Positions 31,084-41,001 of a DNA stretch of 64,000 nt are shown here, one piece after another. Where the stretch lies: the NCBI RefSeq assembly GCF_044628455.1, contig NZ_JBIYZW010000001.1, positions 1,426,001-1,490,000 on the forward strand. The letters run 5' to 3'. The notes below the pieces were generated by a model. It worked only from the letters and a program-made list of their open reading frames with translations. It had not been told where the DNA came from and ran no database searches. Position 1 is the stretch's first letter; the number at the start of each line of letters is the position of its first letter. The DNA comes from Solirubrum sp044628455 (GTDB taxonomy: Bacteria > Bacteroidota > Bacteroidia > Cytophagales > Hymenobacteraceae). The position numbers and the translations under genes are program-made.

Positions 31084-31091
31084 TACCTTTG
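31084..31091 (+). promoter_or_regulatory. rnpB promoter -7 element
   Basis: TACCTTTG matches TAnnTTTG and lies six bases before the 5' end of the RNase P RNA. Confidence 0.65.
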
Positions 31092-31096
31092 CCCGC

Positions 31097-31558
31097 AAGT
31101 GATGCGCCGCCCCACCGCTGCGCGAACCGGGCAACCGGGGAGCGGAGAGGAAAGTCCGGGCAACGCAGAGCACCCTGCTTCCTAACGGGAAGGACGGCGG
31201 CTGGGAACGGCCGTTGGACAGCCAGTGCCACAGAAAACTACCGCCTTTCTCATTTATCATTGATCAATTAGCATTTATCACCCGCTGATAAATGATCAAT
31301 GTCAAATGATAAATGAAAAGGTAAGGGTGAAAAGGTGCGGTAAGAGCGCACCAGCGGGCGGGTGACCGTTCCGGCTGGGTAAACCTCAGGGGTTGAAAGG
31401 CCAAATAGGCCGGCACGCAGAGCCGCAAGGCTTTGCAACGGGCGGCTCGTCCGGTCGGCGGGTAGGCTGATGGAGCCCGCGCGCGAGTGCGGGCCTAGAT
31501 AAATGGTGGGGCCGCCTCGCAAGGGGCGGACAGAACCCGGCTTACAGGCGCATCACTT
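31097..31558 (+). ncRNA. rnpB: RNase P RNA (type A)
   Basis: The catalytic RNA of RNase P, which trims the 5' leaders of pre-tRNAs. The ends are set by a perfect 12-bp P1 helix (31097-31108 with 31547-31558). Conserved parts are present in order: GAGGAAAGTCCGGGC near 31149, GGTAAGGGTGAAAAGGTGCGGTAAGAGCGCACC after the P12 region, and ACAGAACCCGGCTTACAG before the 3' end. The P12 arm (about 31246-31320) is unusually long and AT-rich, made of CATTTATCATT-type repeats. A promoter and a terminator frame the gene. Confidence 0.95.
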
Positions 31559-31569
31559 GAACTTCACAA

Positions 31570-31602
31570 CCGGCCGTCGTTGCAGCCCGCAGCGGCGGCC
31601 GG
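31570..31602 (+). terminator. rnpB terminator
   Basis: A 14-bp stem with two G-U pairs (31570-31583 with 31589-31602) and a 5-nt loop, followed by CTTGTTTA. Confidence 0.65.
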
Positions 31603-31750
31603 CTTGTTTATCGGCGTAGAGGCGCATATTTGCGGGTGGCCGCTGTCACGCTGCCGGCGCGACTCCACCTCTGCTACGGTTGGTTTCGCTGGCGCCCGGC
31701 AACGCGGAGGCGCCCGCCGGCGTCTCTACCTTCCCACTTCCACCCTGCCT

Positions 31751-32908
31751 ATGCCCCGTATTCTCATCATCGACGACGAAAAAGCCATTCGTCACACGCT
31801 CAAGGAAATCCTGGAGTTTGAAAGCTACCAGGTCGACCAGGCCGAGGATGGCCCCACCGGCCTCGACATGCTGGTGAAGGACAAGTACGACGTGGTGCTC
31901 TGCGACATCAAGATGCCCAAGATGGACGGCATCGAGGTGCTGCAGCGCGCCCAGATCATTGCCCCCGACGCGGCCTTCATCATGGTTTCGGCCCACGGCA
32001 ACGTGGAAATGGCCGTCGACGCCACCAAGAAAGGCGCCTACGACTTTTTGCAGAAGCCGCCGGACCTTAACCGCCTGCTGGTGACCGTGCGCAACGCCCT
32101 CGACCGCACCAAGCTGGTGGCCGAAACCAAGACGCTCAAGAAGAAGGTCGCCAAAAGCTCGGAGATGGTGGGCACCTCGGCCGCCTTGGGCGTGGTGCGC
32201 ACCGCCATCGAGAAAGTAGCCCCCACCGACGCCCGCGTGCTCATCACCGGCCCCAACGGCGCCGGCAAGGAAATGGTGGCCCGCCAGATTCACGAGCAAA
32301 GCAACCGCGCCAGCGGCCCGATGGTGGAAGTCAACTGCGCCGCCATTCCCTCCGAGCTGATCGAGTCGGAGCTGTTCGGCCACGAGAAAGGCTCGTTTAC
32401 CTCGGCCGTGAAGCAGCGCATCGGCAAGTTTGAGCAGGCCGACGGCGGCACCCTGTTCCTCGACGAAATCGGCGACATGAGCCTCTCGGCCCAGGCCAAG
32501 GTGCTGCGCGCCCTGCAGGAAAATAAGATTACCCGCGTGGGCGGCGAAAAGGAAATTCCGGTGAACGTGCGCGTGGTGGCGGCCACCAACAAAAACCTGC
32601 TGCAGGAAATTGCCGACCGCAACTTCCGCGAAGACCTCTACCACCGCCTCTCGGTCATCCTGATTCAGGTGCCAGCTCTCAACGACCGACGCGACGACAT
32701 TCCGGCCCTGGTGGAGAAGTTCCTGGCCGACATCGGCAACGACTACGGCAGCAAGCCCAAGCGCATCAGTCCCGAAGCCATGCAGTACCTGCAGGGTCTC
32801 GACTGGCGCGGCAACATCCGCGAGCTGCGCAACGTGGTCGAGCGCCTGGTCATCCTCGGCGGGGACCCCATTTCCGCGGCCGACGCCCAGTCGTTTGCCG
32901 GCAAGTAG
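31751..32908 (+). CDS. Sigma-54-type response regulator lacking a DNA-binding domain
   Basis: A 385-residue protein. The receiver domain (1-120) has the acidic pair in IIDDEKAI, the phospho-acceptor Asp in VVLCDIKMPKMDG, and KPPDL. The AAA+ sigma-54 interaction domain (about 135-365) has Walker A TGPNGAGKE, ELFGHEKGSFTSA in place of the usual GAFTGA loop, Walker B GGTLFLDEIGDM and WRGNIRELRNVVERL. It stops about 20 residues later, so the Fis-type helix-turn-helix of NtrC is missing. It may act from solution or through a partner. The long upstream frame is ignored because MPRILIIDDE is the normal receiver start. No kinase gene is adjacent. Confidence 0.9.
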   Translation: MPRILIIDDEKAIRHTLKEILEFESYQVDQAEDGPTGLDMLVKDKYDVVLCDIKMPKMDGIEVLQRAQIIAPDAAFIMVSAHGNVEMAVDATKKGAYDFLQKPPDLNRLLVTVRNALDRTKLVAETKTLKKKVAKSSEMVGTSAALGVVRTAIEKVAPTDARVLITGPNGAGKEMVARQIHEQSNRASGPMVEVNCAAIPSELIESELFGHEKGSFTSAVKQRIGKFEQADGGTLFLDEIGDMSLSAQAKVLRALQENKITRVGGEKEIPVNVRVVAATNKNLLQEIADRNFREDLYHRLSVILIQVPALNDRRDDIPALVEKFLADIGNDYGSKPKRISPEAMQYLQGLDWRGNIRELRNVVERLVILGGDPISAADAQSFAGK

Positions 32909-32964
32909 GTTCGTTTTTCGTTGTTGGTTTTCTGTTTTTCGCCTGTTCTGGTAAGCAAATGCAC

Positions 32965-32998
32965 AAGCCCCACCGTCGTACGACGGTGGGGCTTTTTT
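32965..32998 (+). terminator. Terminator after the response regulator gene
   Basis: A perfect palindromic stem (32965-32979 with 32980-32994; the effective loop is GTAC) followed by TTTTTT. Confidence 0.88.
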
Positions 32999-33150
32999 GC
33001 GTCTGAGCCAACCGGGAACCGGAACCTAAACCGGCGGCGGGCTGTCTGACTCTTGCGCCGCCGATTGCATCTTTTGAAGGATCGTATCGACCCTGGCACC
33101 TGCAGAGGCCACTGTCTGTATAGCTTTTCTCATTCACCTCTTCTTTGTAC

Positions 33151-34368
<1,218 letters not shown>

Positions 34369-34383
34369 TTCACTTGATTTAAC

Positions 34384-34420
34384 GCAAAACGGCTTCCCAG
34401 TTTTTGGGAAGCCGTTTTGC
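34384..34420. terminator. Bidirectional terminator (protease / small coiled-coil gene)
   Basis: A perfect 16-bp stem (34384-34399 with 34405-34420) containing AAAA and TTTT runs, with a GTTTT loop, between convergent genes. Confidence 0.85.
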
Positions 34421-34449
34421 ATTTAGGCGCAATTTTAAAGACTGAGTAG

Positions 34450-34839
34450 CTAGCGGGGCTGGGAAGAGGCTTCGCGCAGCTGCTTCTTCTGGTCGCGCAT
34501 GCGGCTTTTTTCTTCGCGCAACTGCACCTGGGCGGCTTTCTCGCGCTGGCGGGTTTGCTGGGCCAGCAGCTGCTGTTCCTTCAGCTGGTGTTTCTGCACC
34601 CGCATGGCATTGCGCTGCTGCCGCAGCTCCGAGGCGCTGGCATCCACGGCCTTGCGGCTCTCGGTGCTTTGCCGGCGCTGGTCGGCTACTACCTCGCGGG
34701 CATCCTGGGTACGCTGCTTCTGCTGGTCGACGCGCTGCTGGGCCGAGTCGGCGGCGGTTGGCGTTTGCGCCTGGGCCGGGGCCGCCAGCAGCCCGCCGAC
34801 GGCCAGGGTGAGCGAAAAGAGTATGGCTAAGTGTTTCAT
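34450..34839 (-). CDS. Small periplasmic coiled-coil protein
   Basis: A 129-residue protein with a signal peptide (1-23, ending APAQAQ). Almost all of the rest is a charged coiled coil rich in Gln, Arg, Lys and Glu (for example QQRVDQQKQRTQDAREVVADQR). Nothing catalytic is visible, and I do not recognise a family. The ATG at 34839 is chosen because it starts the signal peptide. It may be a periplasmic scaffold or chaperone-like protein, a guess from composition only. Confidence 0.7.
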   Translation of the reverse strand: MKHLAILFSLTLAVGGLLAAPAQAQTPTAADSAQQRVDQQKQRTQDAREVVADQRRQSTESRKAVDASASELRQQRNAMRVQKHQLKEQQLLAQQTRQREKAAQVQLREEKSRMRDQKKQLREASSQPR

Positions 34840-34935
34840 GGCTACAGGACTGAGAAGGGTGTTATCCTGTAACGCAGACCCAGCCAAATAAATTGAAATC
34901 AGCCATTTAATAAACACAATACCCCTCCCCTGTTC

Positions 34936-35955
34936 TTAGCCGGCCATCTGGTTGCAGCCGCGGATGTCGGAGTTGTCGAGCCGGCCCATGATTTCAAACG
35001 AGCCGTCGGGATGGCGGCGGGCCAGGTCGCGGGTTTCGATAAAGGCGCAGCTGTCCACGTTGGCCAAATCCACCACGTTCGCGGCCCCGGCCCCGCGCGT
35101 GGCGCTCAGGCTAAACGGGTCCGACGGGTCGCGCAGCAGCAGCAGCAGTTGGGGCGGCAGGTGGAAGCGTCCGTAACCGGGGCTGTAGGCCTGCGAGAGC
35201 AGCTCCGTCATGCCGTACTCCGAGTGAATGGGCGCCGGCCCGAAGCCCCGTTGCAGCTCGGCGTGCAGCTCCTCGCGAATCATTTCGCGCCGCCGACCCT
35301 TCATGCCGCCGGTTTCCAGCACCGCGTCGAGCAGCCGCAGTTCGGGCGCTGCGGCGTGCGCCTGCACCAGGTCGAGCAGGGCGTACGACACGCCGATGAG
35401 CATGATGCGCCGCTGGGGCGCCGCCTGCCGAACCTGGCCGATGGCGCGCAGCAGCGCGGCGTGGTCGTGCAGGAAAAAGGCCGCGCCGGTGGGCTGCCCC
35501 GATTTCCGCACGAAGTGCTCGACCATGGCCACCAAGGACGACTGCCCTTGCTCCAGGTACGAGGGCAACAACGCCAGAAACGTCCAGCTCTGCAGAGGGC
35601 CGTAGGTTTGCTCGAAGATGCGCGCGGCGTTGCGGCGGTAGAGTTGCGGGTCGCGCACGAGGTGGCGGCTGCGCACCTGCCCGGTGGTGCCCGAGCTGCT
35701 GAACTCCTCCTGCGCCGTCCACTCGTCGCCGGGTTCGGTCGTGACTACCGCGTGGGTCTTGAAGAACTCGATGGGCAGAAACGGAATGTCCGTCAGCTGC
35801 TTTATGTCGTCGGGCCGGCAGCCCAGGTGCTGCAGCCAGTGGCGGTAGGGCGCGCAGTACCGGGCCTGGTGGCGAAACAGGCGCAGCGCCAGGTCCTCGG
35901 CCTCGGCGGCGGGCAACCGGTTTAAGTCGCGCAGGTAATCGGAACGGAAACTCAT
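34936..35955 (-). CDS. LuxE-like acyl-protein synthetase / AMP-forming ligase
   Basis: A 339-residue enzyme of the ANL (adenylate-forming) superfamily resembling LuxE, which activates fatty acids. The ATP-binding P-loop-like motif is EEFSSSGTTGQ. The aromatic/acidic HSEYGMTELLSQAY corresponds to the second core motif. The C-terminal segment GRLDNSDIRGCNQ is typical of this group. No luciferase or reductase gene (LuxABCD) is nearby, so a light-producing role is not suggested. It is divergent from the lipoprotein gene at 36076. The exact substrate is unknown. The ATG at 35955 (MSFRSDYLRDLN) is the best start. Confidence 0.8.
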   Translation of the reverse strand: MSFRSDYLRDLNRLPAAEAEDLALRLFRHQARYCAPYRHWLQHLGCRPDDIKQLTDIPFLPIEFFKTHAVVTTEPGDEWTAQEEFSSSGTTGQVRSRHLVRDPQLYRRNAARIFEQTYGPLQSWTFLALLPSYLEQGQSSLVAMVEHFVRKSGQPTGAAFFLHDHAALLRAIGQVRQAAPQRRIMLIGVSYALLDLVQAHAAAPELRLLDAVLETGGMKGRRREMIREELHAELQRGFGPAPIHSEYGMTELLSQAYSPGYGRFHLPPQLLLLLRDPSDPFSLSATRGAGAANVVDLANVDSCAFIETRDLARRHPDGSFEIMGRLDNSDIRGCNQMAG

Positions 35956-36075
35956 TGCGGAAGGGCGGAGTTTGCAAAGGTGAATAACAATCTGCCGCGG
36001 GCTGCGTTGGAAATACGTACTTTCCGGGCCCGAATCCGGAGGCAGCATCCGTTCCGGCTTTTGCCTTTTACTGCT

Positions 36076-36612
36076 ATGATGCGCACACGCTTACTCCTTG
36101 GGTTGACGGTTTTGCTGGCGCTGGCGGCCACTTCCTGCCTGAACCCGCCCGACTATCCCGACACGCCCAGCATCAGCTTCAAAAGCTTTACCCGCCAGCG
36201 GGTCAGTGACCGGTTTGGCACCTACGACACGCTCACGGTGACCATCAGCTTCAAGGACGGCGACGGCGACCTGGGTCTCAACAACGACGAGGAGCAGCCG
36301 CCTTACAACCGCCTCAACCTCGACGGCACCGAGAACCGCTACTACAACAACTACTACCTGCAGCCGCAGATCCGCAAGGCCAACGGCGAGTTCGAGGACA
36401 CTACGTTTTCGATTCCCTTCAACAGCCGTTTCCCGCGCCTGGCGCCCACCGAAAAGCCGGCCCCGCTGCGCGGTGACCTGAGCTTCGGTTACAAGCTGTT
36501 CCAGGGCAGCCTGGGTCGGCCGGGTGCGCAGCTGCGCTTCCGCGTGAGCATCATCGACCGCGCCCTGCACGAAAGCAACGAGGTCATTACCGACGCCGTT
36601 ACCATTCCGTAG
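36076..36612 (+). CDS. Lipoprotein of unknown function
   Basis: A 178-residue lipoprotein. The signal peptide ends in a lipobox with Cys19 or so (ALAATSC). The mature part is rich in Asp, Asn and Tyr, with YDTLTVTISFKDGDGDLG and NRYYNNYYLQPQI, which suggests a beta-sandwich. Similar DGDGDLG lipoproteins occur in many Bacteroidota as uncharacterised proteins. Two ATG codons lie in tandem (36076 and 36079). It converges on the E1 dehydrogenase gene across a long terminator. Confidence 0.75.
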   Translation: MMRTRLLLGLTVLLALAATSCLNPPDYPDTPSISFKSFTRQRVSDRFGTYDTLTVTISFKDGDGDLGLNNDEEQPPYNRLNLDGTENRYYNNYYLQPQIRKANGEFEDTTFSIPFNSRFPRLAPTEKPAPLRGDLSFGYKLFQGSLGRPGAQLRFRVSIIDRALHESNEVITDAVTIP

Positions 36613-36628
36613 CCCCACCGCGGCCGCC

Positions 36629-36679
36629 AAACGCACTACGCCCCGCCCGACGCTGGTTCGGGCGGGGCGTAGTGCGTTT
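36629..36679. terminator. Bidirectional terminator (lipoprotein / E1 gene)
   Basis: A perfect stem of about 22 bp (36629-36650 with 36658-36679) with a 7-nt loop, the longest perfect hairpin terminator in the window. Confidence 0.88.
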
Positions 36680-36684
36680 GGTGC

Positions 36685-39108
36685 TTAGTAGATGTCAGGG
36701 AAGCGCGCGGGCTCGGCCTCCTGCAGCAGCTCGTACACCGCGTCGAATACGTCCTCAGCGTTGGGCTTGGAGAAGTAGTCGCCGTCGGAGCCGTAGGGCG
36801 GACGGTGGGCGTGCGCGGCCAGGCAGCGCGGCTGCGAGTCGAGGAAGCGGAAGGCTCCCTGCTCGTCGAGCACCTGCTGCAGCATGTAGGCCGTGCCGCC
36901 GCCGGGCACGTCTTCGTCGGCAAACAGCACGCGGTTCGTTTTCTTGATCGACTCCAGAATCAGCGCCTCACGGTCGAAGGGCAGCAGGGTTTGCACGTCC
37001 ACTACTTCGGCCGAAATGCCCACCTGCTCCAGCTGCTTGGCCGCGTCGAGCACGATGCGGCACATCGAGCCGTAGGTGACGATGGTGATATCCGAGCCTT
37101 CGCGCAGCACCTCGGGCACACCCAGCGGCACGGTGAACTCGCCCACGTTGGCGGGAATGCGCTCCTTGAGGCGGTAGCCGTTCAGGCACTCAATCACGAT
37201 GGCCGGCTCGTCGCTCTTGAGCAGGGTGTTGTACATGCCGGCGGCCTGGGTCATGTCGCGCGGCACGCACAGGTGCATGCCCCGAATGGCACCCAAAATC
37301 ATCTGAATGGGGGAGCCCGAGTGCCAGATGCCCTCGAGCCGGTGGCCGCGGGTGCGCACGATGAGCGGGGCCTTCTGCCCGCCCTTGGTGCGGTACTGCA
37401 GGCAGGCTACGTCATCGGAGAGAATCTGAATGGCGTAGAGCAGGTAGTCGAGATACTGGATTTCGGTGATGGGCCGCAGGCCGCGCATGGCCGCCCCGAT
37501 GCCCTGCCCCACGATGGTGCACTCGCGGATGCCGGTGTCGGTGATGCGCAGCTCGCCGTACTTTTCCTGCAGGCCGGCAAAGGCCTGGTTCACGTCGCCG
37601 ATGCGGCCTACGTCTTCGCCGATGGCAAACACGCGCGGGTCGCGACGGAACATGGCGTCGAAGCAGGCCTGCAGCACCTCGCGGCCGTCGACCTGCGGGG
37701 CGTCGGCGGCAAACTCGGCCTTCACTTCCTCCACCTGCAGGGCCGATTCCTCGCTCTGGCTGTAGAGGTGGGAGTTGTAGCGGTCGGCGTTTTCGGCCAG
37801 GGCCTGCTCGTGCCAGCGGCGCAGCTCGCCGCGGGCGCTGCTGCGCTTCACGTCGCGCACCAGGCGCAGGGCCCGGCGGGCCGAGCGCACCAGATCGGCG
37901 CGGATGGGCGTGGGATTGTGCTGGAGCTGGTGAATGAGCTCGTGCAGCTCGTTCTGGCGGCCGGTTTCGGCGGCTAGGGCTTCGAGCAGGGCCACGCACT
38001 CGTCGCGCTCCTGCTTGATGGGGTTGAAGAAGGCTTCCCAGGCGGCGGCGCGGGCTTTGCGCACTTCCTCCTTGGCCTCGGCTTCGATCTGGTCGAGCTC
38101 GGCCTCGGTGGCGTGGCCTTCCTGCAGCAGCCACAGGCGCATCTGGCGCAGGCAGTCGAACTCCTGCTCCCAGCTGAGGCGGTCCTTGCTCTTGTACCGC
38201 TCGTGCGAGCCGCTGGTGCTGTGGCCCTGGGGCTGGGTAACTTCGGTGACGTGAATGAGCACCGGCACGTGCTGGCGGCGGCACACGTCGGCGGCGCGCT
38301 GGTAGGTGTCCACCAGGGTGGCATAGTCCCAGCCCTTTACCACGAAGATTTCGAAGCCGTCCTGGCCCTCGCCCTCGCGCTGGAAGCCCTTCAGGATTTC
38401 GGAGATGTTCTGCTTGGTGGTCTGGTACTCGGCGGGTACCGAAATGCCGTAGTGGTCGTCCCACACGCTCACCAGCATGGGGATTTGCAGCACGCCGGCC
38501 GCGTTGATGGCCTCGAAGAACATGCCCTCGGAGGTGCTGGCGTTGCCGATGGTGCCGAAGGCCACCTCGTTGCCCGAGCGCGAGAACTGAGTGAACTGGT
38601 GCAGCTCGGGGTTCTGGCGGTAGAGCTTGGAGGCGTAGGCCAGGCCCACGAGGCGGGGCATCTGCCCGCCGGTGGGCGAAATGTCGGCCGAGGAGTTTTT
38701 CAGGTCGGCCAGGTTGCGAAACTGCCCGTCTTCGTCGAGCGAGCGGGTGGCAAAGTGGCCGTTCATGGCCCGGCCGGCGGTGGCCGGCTCAGCCTCCACG
38801 TCGGGGTGGGCGTAGAGCTGGGCGAAGTACTGCTGCAGGGTCAGCTCGCCGATGGCCAGCATGAAGGTCTGGTCGCGGTAGTAGCCCGCGCGGAAGTCGC
38901 CGGCCTGGAAGGCGCGGGCCATGGCCAGCTGGGGCAGCTCTTTGCCGTCGCCGAAGATGCCGAACTTGGCCTTGCCCATAAACACCTCCTTGCGGCCGGT
39001 GAGCGAAGCCTGGCGGCTTTCCCAGCCAAGGCGGTAATCACGAAGCAGTTCTTCCTTGCTGAGCGTGGCGGCGGCCTGAAGCGCAACGGCCGATTCGGCA
39101 GTGGACAT
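36685..39108 (-). CDS. 2-oxo acid dehydrogenase E1 component, fused alpha and beta subunits
   Basis: An 807-residue thiamine-diphosphate enzyme, with the alpha part (about 1-370) joined to the beta part (about 480-807) by a helical charged linker (about 370-450). The ThDP motif is seen as GTIGNASTSEGMFFEAIN followed by VSVWDDHYGISVP. The beta part has FAIGEDVGRIGDVNQ, DTGIRECTIVGQGIGAAM and VLFADEDVPGGGTA. It decarboxylates a 2-oxo acid and passes the acyl group to a lipoyl E2. The substrate is probably branched-chain (2-oxoisovalerate type), which cannot be fixed from sequence. E2 and E3 genes are not adjacent. Confidence 0.9.
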   Translation of the reverse strand: MSTAESAVALQAAATLSKEELLRDYRLGWESRQASLTGRKEVFMGKAKFGIFGDGKELPQLAMARAFQAGDFRAGYYRDQTFMLAIGELTLQQYFAQLYAHPDVEAEPATAGRAMNGHFATRSLDEDGQFRNLADLKNSSADISPTGGQMPRLVGLAYASKLYRQNPELHQFTQFSRSGNEVAFGTIGNASTSEGMFFEAINAAGVLQIPMLVSVWDDHYGISVPAEYQTTKQNISEILKGFQREGEGQDGFEIFVVKGWDYATLVDTYQRAADVCRRQHVPVLIHVTEVTQPQGHSTSGSHERYKSKDRLSWEQEFDCLRQMRLWLLQEGHATEAELDQIEAEAKEEVRKARAAAWEAFFNPIKQERDECVALLEALAAETGRQNELHELIHQLQHNPTPIRADLVRSARRALRLVRDVKRSSARGELRRWHEQALAENADRYNSHLYSQSEESALQVEEVKAEFAADAPQVDGREVLQACFDAMFRRDPRVFAIGEDVGRIGDVNQAFAGLQEKYGELRITDTGIRECTIVGQGIGAAMRGLRPITEIQYLDYLLYAIQILSDDVACLQYRTKGGQKAPLIVRTRGHRLEGIWHSGSPIQMILGAIRGMHLCVPRDMTQAAGMYNTLLKSDEPAIVIECLNGYRLKERIPANVGEFTVPLGVPEVLREGSDITIVTYGSMCRIVLDAAKQLEQVGISAEVVDVQTLLPFDREALILESIKKTNRVLFADEDVPGGGTAYMLQQVLDEQGAFRFLDSQPRCLAAHAHRPPYGSDGDYFSKPNAEDVFDAVYELLQEAEPARFPDIY

Positions 39109-39178
39109 GCGGGAGGTGGCGGGGGAAACTGAGGGAAAACGCCCCGGGGAGGGCGGCCCGTCCGCTCGGACGGGCGGG

Positions 39179-39186
39179 CAAAAGTA
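39179..39186 (-). promoter_or_regulatory. E1 gene promoter -7 element
   Basis: TACTTTTG on the minus strand, a full match to TAnnTTTG, about 70 nt upstream of the E1 start. Confidence 0.55.
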
Positions 39187-39244
39187 CGCAAAACGGCCGC
39201 TTCGGGACGAAAGCCCGGGTGGCGGGGCTCCCGGCAGTTGTGGC

Positions 39245-39252
39245 TATATTTG
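39245..39252 (+). promoter_or_regulatory. DUF1573 gene promoter -7 element
   Basis: TATATTTG, a full match to TAnnTTTG, 82 nt upstream of the DUF1573 start. It is divergent from the E1 promoter about 60 bp away. Confidence 0.6.
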
Positions 39253-39333
39253 CCTGATGCCACCGGGGCCGGCGGCCGGCCGGCCCCGGTGGCCCGCTTC
39301 TTGCCCCTGGCCCCTTTTCCATTTCCACCCGCT

Positions 39334-40128
39334 ATGCTGCACAAAACCTTTACTTCCCTGCTGCTGGGCGCAGCACTGCTGCTGACCTCGGCCCTGAGCG
39401 CCGCGGCCCAGGGCGTGATGAGCTTCGAGAAAAAAGACCACGACTTCAGCAACGTGACCGAGGGCACCACGGCCACCCACGAGTTCAAGTTCAAGAACAC
39501 CGGCAACCAGCCCATCGTCATTGCCAACGTGCAGGCTTCCTGCGGCTGCACCACGCCCGACTGGACCAAAACCCCGGTGCTGCCGGGCAAAACCGGCTTT
39601 ATCCGCGCTTCCTACAACAGCGCCGGCCGCCCGGGCCAGTTCAACAAAACCGTGACGGTGACCAGCAACGCCACGGAGTCGTCGCAGATGCTCACCATCA
39701 AGGGCACGGTGCTCACCAAGGACGAGCTGCGGCCCAAGTTCAGCGCCGCCGAGCTGGCCAAGTCGCCCAAGCTGGTGATTGACCGCATGAGCCACGACTT
39801 CGGCAAGATGGAGGCCGGCCAGCAGCCCGTGGCCCGCTTCACGGTGAAAAACGCCGGCAAAAGCCCGCTGGAGCTGAGCACGCTCACCTCCAACTGCTAC
39901 TGCGTGAACTTCAAGACCCTGCCCAAGGCCATTCAGCCGGGCCAGTCGGCCACCATCGAGCTGCAGTACGGCCAGCGCCAGATTGGTCAGATGGTAGACG
40001 TGGTGACGCTGCACTCCAACGACATCACCGCCCCCGACCCCAAGATTACCCTGCGCGCCAACGTGGTGCAGAGCCTCTCGCAGCAGAGCATGCTGAAGGA
40101 AGGCGGCGCGGCCGTGCCGTTTAAGTAA
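39334..40128 (+). CDS. DUF1573 secreted protein (ASPM-SPD-2-Hydin-like repeats)
   Basis: A 264-residue exported protein. The signal peptide is at 1-24 (ends SAAAQ). Two Ig-like DUF1573 repeats follow: the first with FEKKDHDFSNVTEGTTATHEFKFKNTG and ASCGCTTPDW, the second with MSHDFGKMEAGQQPVARFTVKNAG and SNCYCVNF. The Cys pairs CGC and CYC in each repeat are typical. DUF1573 proteins are abundant in Bacteroidota and their function is not established. The gene has its own promoter and is divergent from the E1 gene. Confidence 0.88.
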   Translation: MLHKTFTSLLLGAALLLTSALSAAAQGVMSFEKKDHDFSNVTEGTTATHEFKFKNTGNQPIVIANVQASCGCTTPDWTKTPVLPGKTGFIRASYNSAGRPGQFNKTVTVTSNATESSQMLTIKGTVLTKDELRPKFSAAELAKSPKLVIDRMSHDFGKMEAGQQPVARFTVKNAGKSPLELSTLTSNCYCVNFKTLPKAIQPGQSATIELQYGQRQIGQMVDVVTLHSNDITAPDPKITLRANVVQSLSQQSMLKEGGAAVPFK

Positions 40129-40169
40129 GCAACGCGGCTTCGCCCGGATTTTTGCAGACAGAACCAGCG

Positions 40170-40199
40170 TGGTGCCGCGATGCTAACATCGTGGCACCA
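40170..40199. repeat. REP-like hairpin, diverged copy
   Basis: A 13-bp stem with one G-U pair (40170-40182 with 40187-40199) and the loop CTAA. Its outer TGGTGCC/GGCACCA matches the hairpins flanking the assembly gap; the inner stem differs. Confidence 0.65.
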
Positions 40200-40320
40200 T
40201 TGTTTTTACCCGGTGCCGGCCGGCCGCGCTGCTTTGCCAGCGGGCCTTTGGGGAGCTGCCCAGCCCCGGGTTGGCGGGAAGTTTGCAGTTTGCCCGGCAC
40301 CTTCTCTCAACTGCTTTGCT

Positions 40321-40809
40321 ATGCGTGCTTCTCTACTGATTCTGGCCGGCGGGGCCCTGCTGCTGGCCGGCTGCGTCAAAAACATCCACGTGCCCCAGGC
40401 CACTCCCCAGCTGGGTTTGCAGCTGCGCGTGAAGCTGCCCCCGCTCACGGCCACCACCTCGCTCGACACCGTGCGGGCTATGCTGGAGCTGGTCAACACC
40501 AACGACGAGCCCTACGTAGTGTCGAGCCCGGCGCGGCCCCAGAGCAGTTTGCCGGTGGTCCAGGTCGACGGGCGCATTGTGCCCTGGGAGCTGCACCAGA
40601 AGCGCGGCAAGGACGTGCGCATCACCATTCCGGCCCGCGGCAGCTACCGCACCACCTACGATCTGCCGCTGAGCTTCTACGCCGGCGGCAACCGCCTGCC
40701 CGCTGGGCAGCAGCGCCAGCTGCAGGTGTTCTACCACGGCCGGGTGTACGGGCCGCACAAACTGAAATCGACCCGCCTGGAAATTCCCAGCAACAAGCTG
40801 GCGTTTTAG
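40321..40809 (+). CDS. Small lipoprotein of unknown function
   Basis: A 162-residue protein with a lipobox ending in Cys18 (LLAGC). The mature domain (about 20-162) is beta-rich, with VRAMLELVNTNDEPYVVSS and a central RGSYRTTYDLPLSFY. It looks like a single Ig-like domain; I cannot name a family. It lies between the DUF1573 gene and alanine dehydrogenase and is probably transcribed alone. The long open frame upstream of the ATG at 40321 is not convincing as coding. Confidence 0.68.
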   Translation: MRASLLILAGGALLLAGCVKNIHVPQATPQLGLQLRVKLPPLTATTSLDTVRAMLELVNTNDEPYVVSSPARPQSSLPVVQVDGRIVPWELHQKRGKDVRITIPARGSYRTTYDLPLSFYAGGNRLPAGQQRQLQVFYHGRVYGPHKLKSTRLEIPSNKLAF

Positions 40810-40822
40810 GGTTTGGTTTTTC

Positions 40823-40930
40823 GTTGTTGGTTGTTGGTTTTTCGCCCCGGCTCCGATCCTGAAATCCCAACAGCCATAAACCAATAACCATAAACGAAAA
40901 TCCAACAACCAGCAACCAACAACCAACAAC
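40823..40930. repeat. Inverted repeat of GTTGTTGGTTGTTGG type
   Basis: A perfect 15-bp inverted repeat (40823-40837 with 40916-40930) sits within a longer stretch of AACAACC-like short repeats, just upstream of the ald promoter. Similar AACAACCAA sequence occurs at 47980-48030 and TTTTTCGTTGTTGG near 32915. Confidence 0.6.
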
Positions 40931-40952
40931 AAGAAACCACCGACTCCTCGCG

Positions 40953-40960
40953 TATATTTG
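40953..40960 (+). promoter_or_regulatory. ald promoter -7 element
   Basis: TATATTTG, a full match to TAnnTTTG, 41 nt before the ald start. Confidence 0.6.
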
Positions 40961-41001
40961 CGGCCGTTTTCCCCGTCATCTCACCCATCGTCTCTTCCCC
41001 C

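Noticed and set aside
31089..31522. Short ORFs inside the RNase P RNA
   Set aside because: The sequence is fully explained by rnpB, with its conserved core and the P1 helix.
34936..35955. Bioluminescence gene (luxE)
   Set aside because: The similarity is to the LuxE-like ligase fold only. No luciferase or acyl reductase genes are present.
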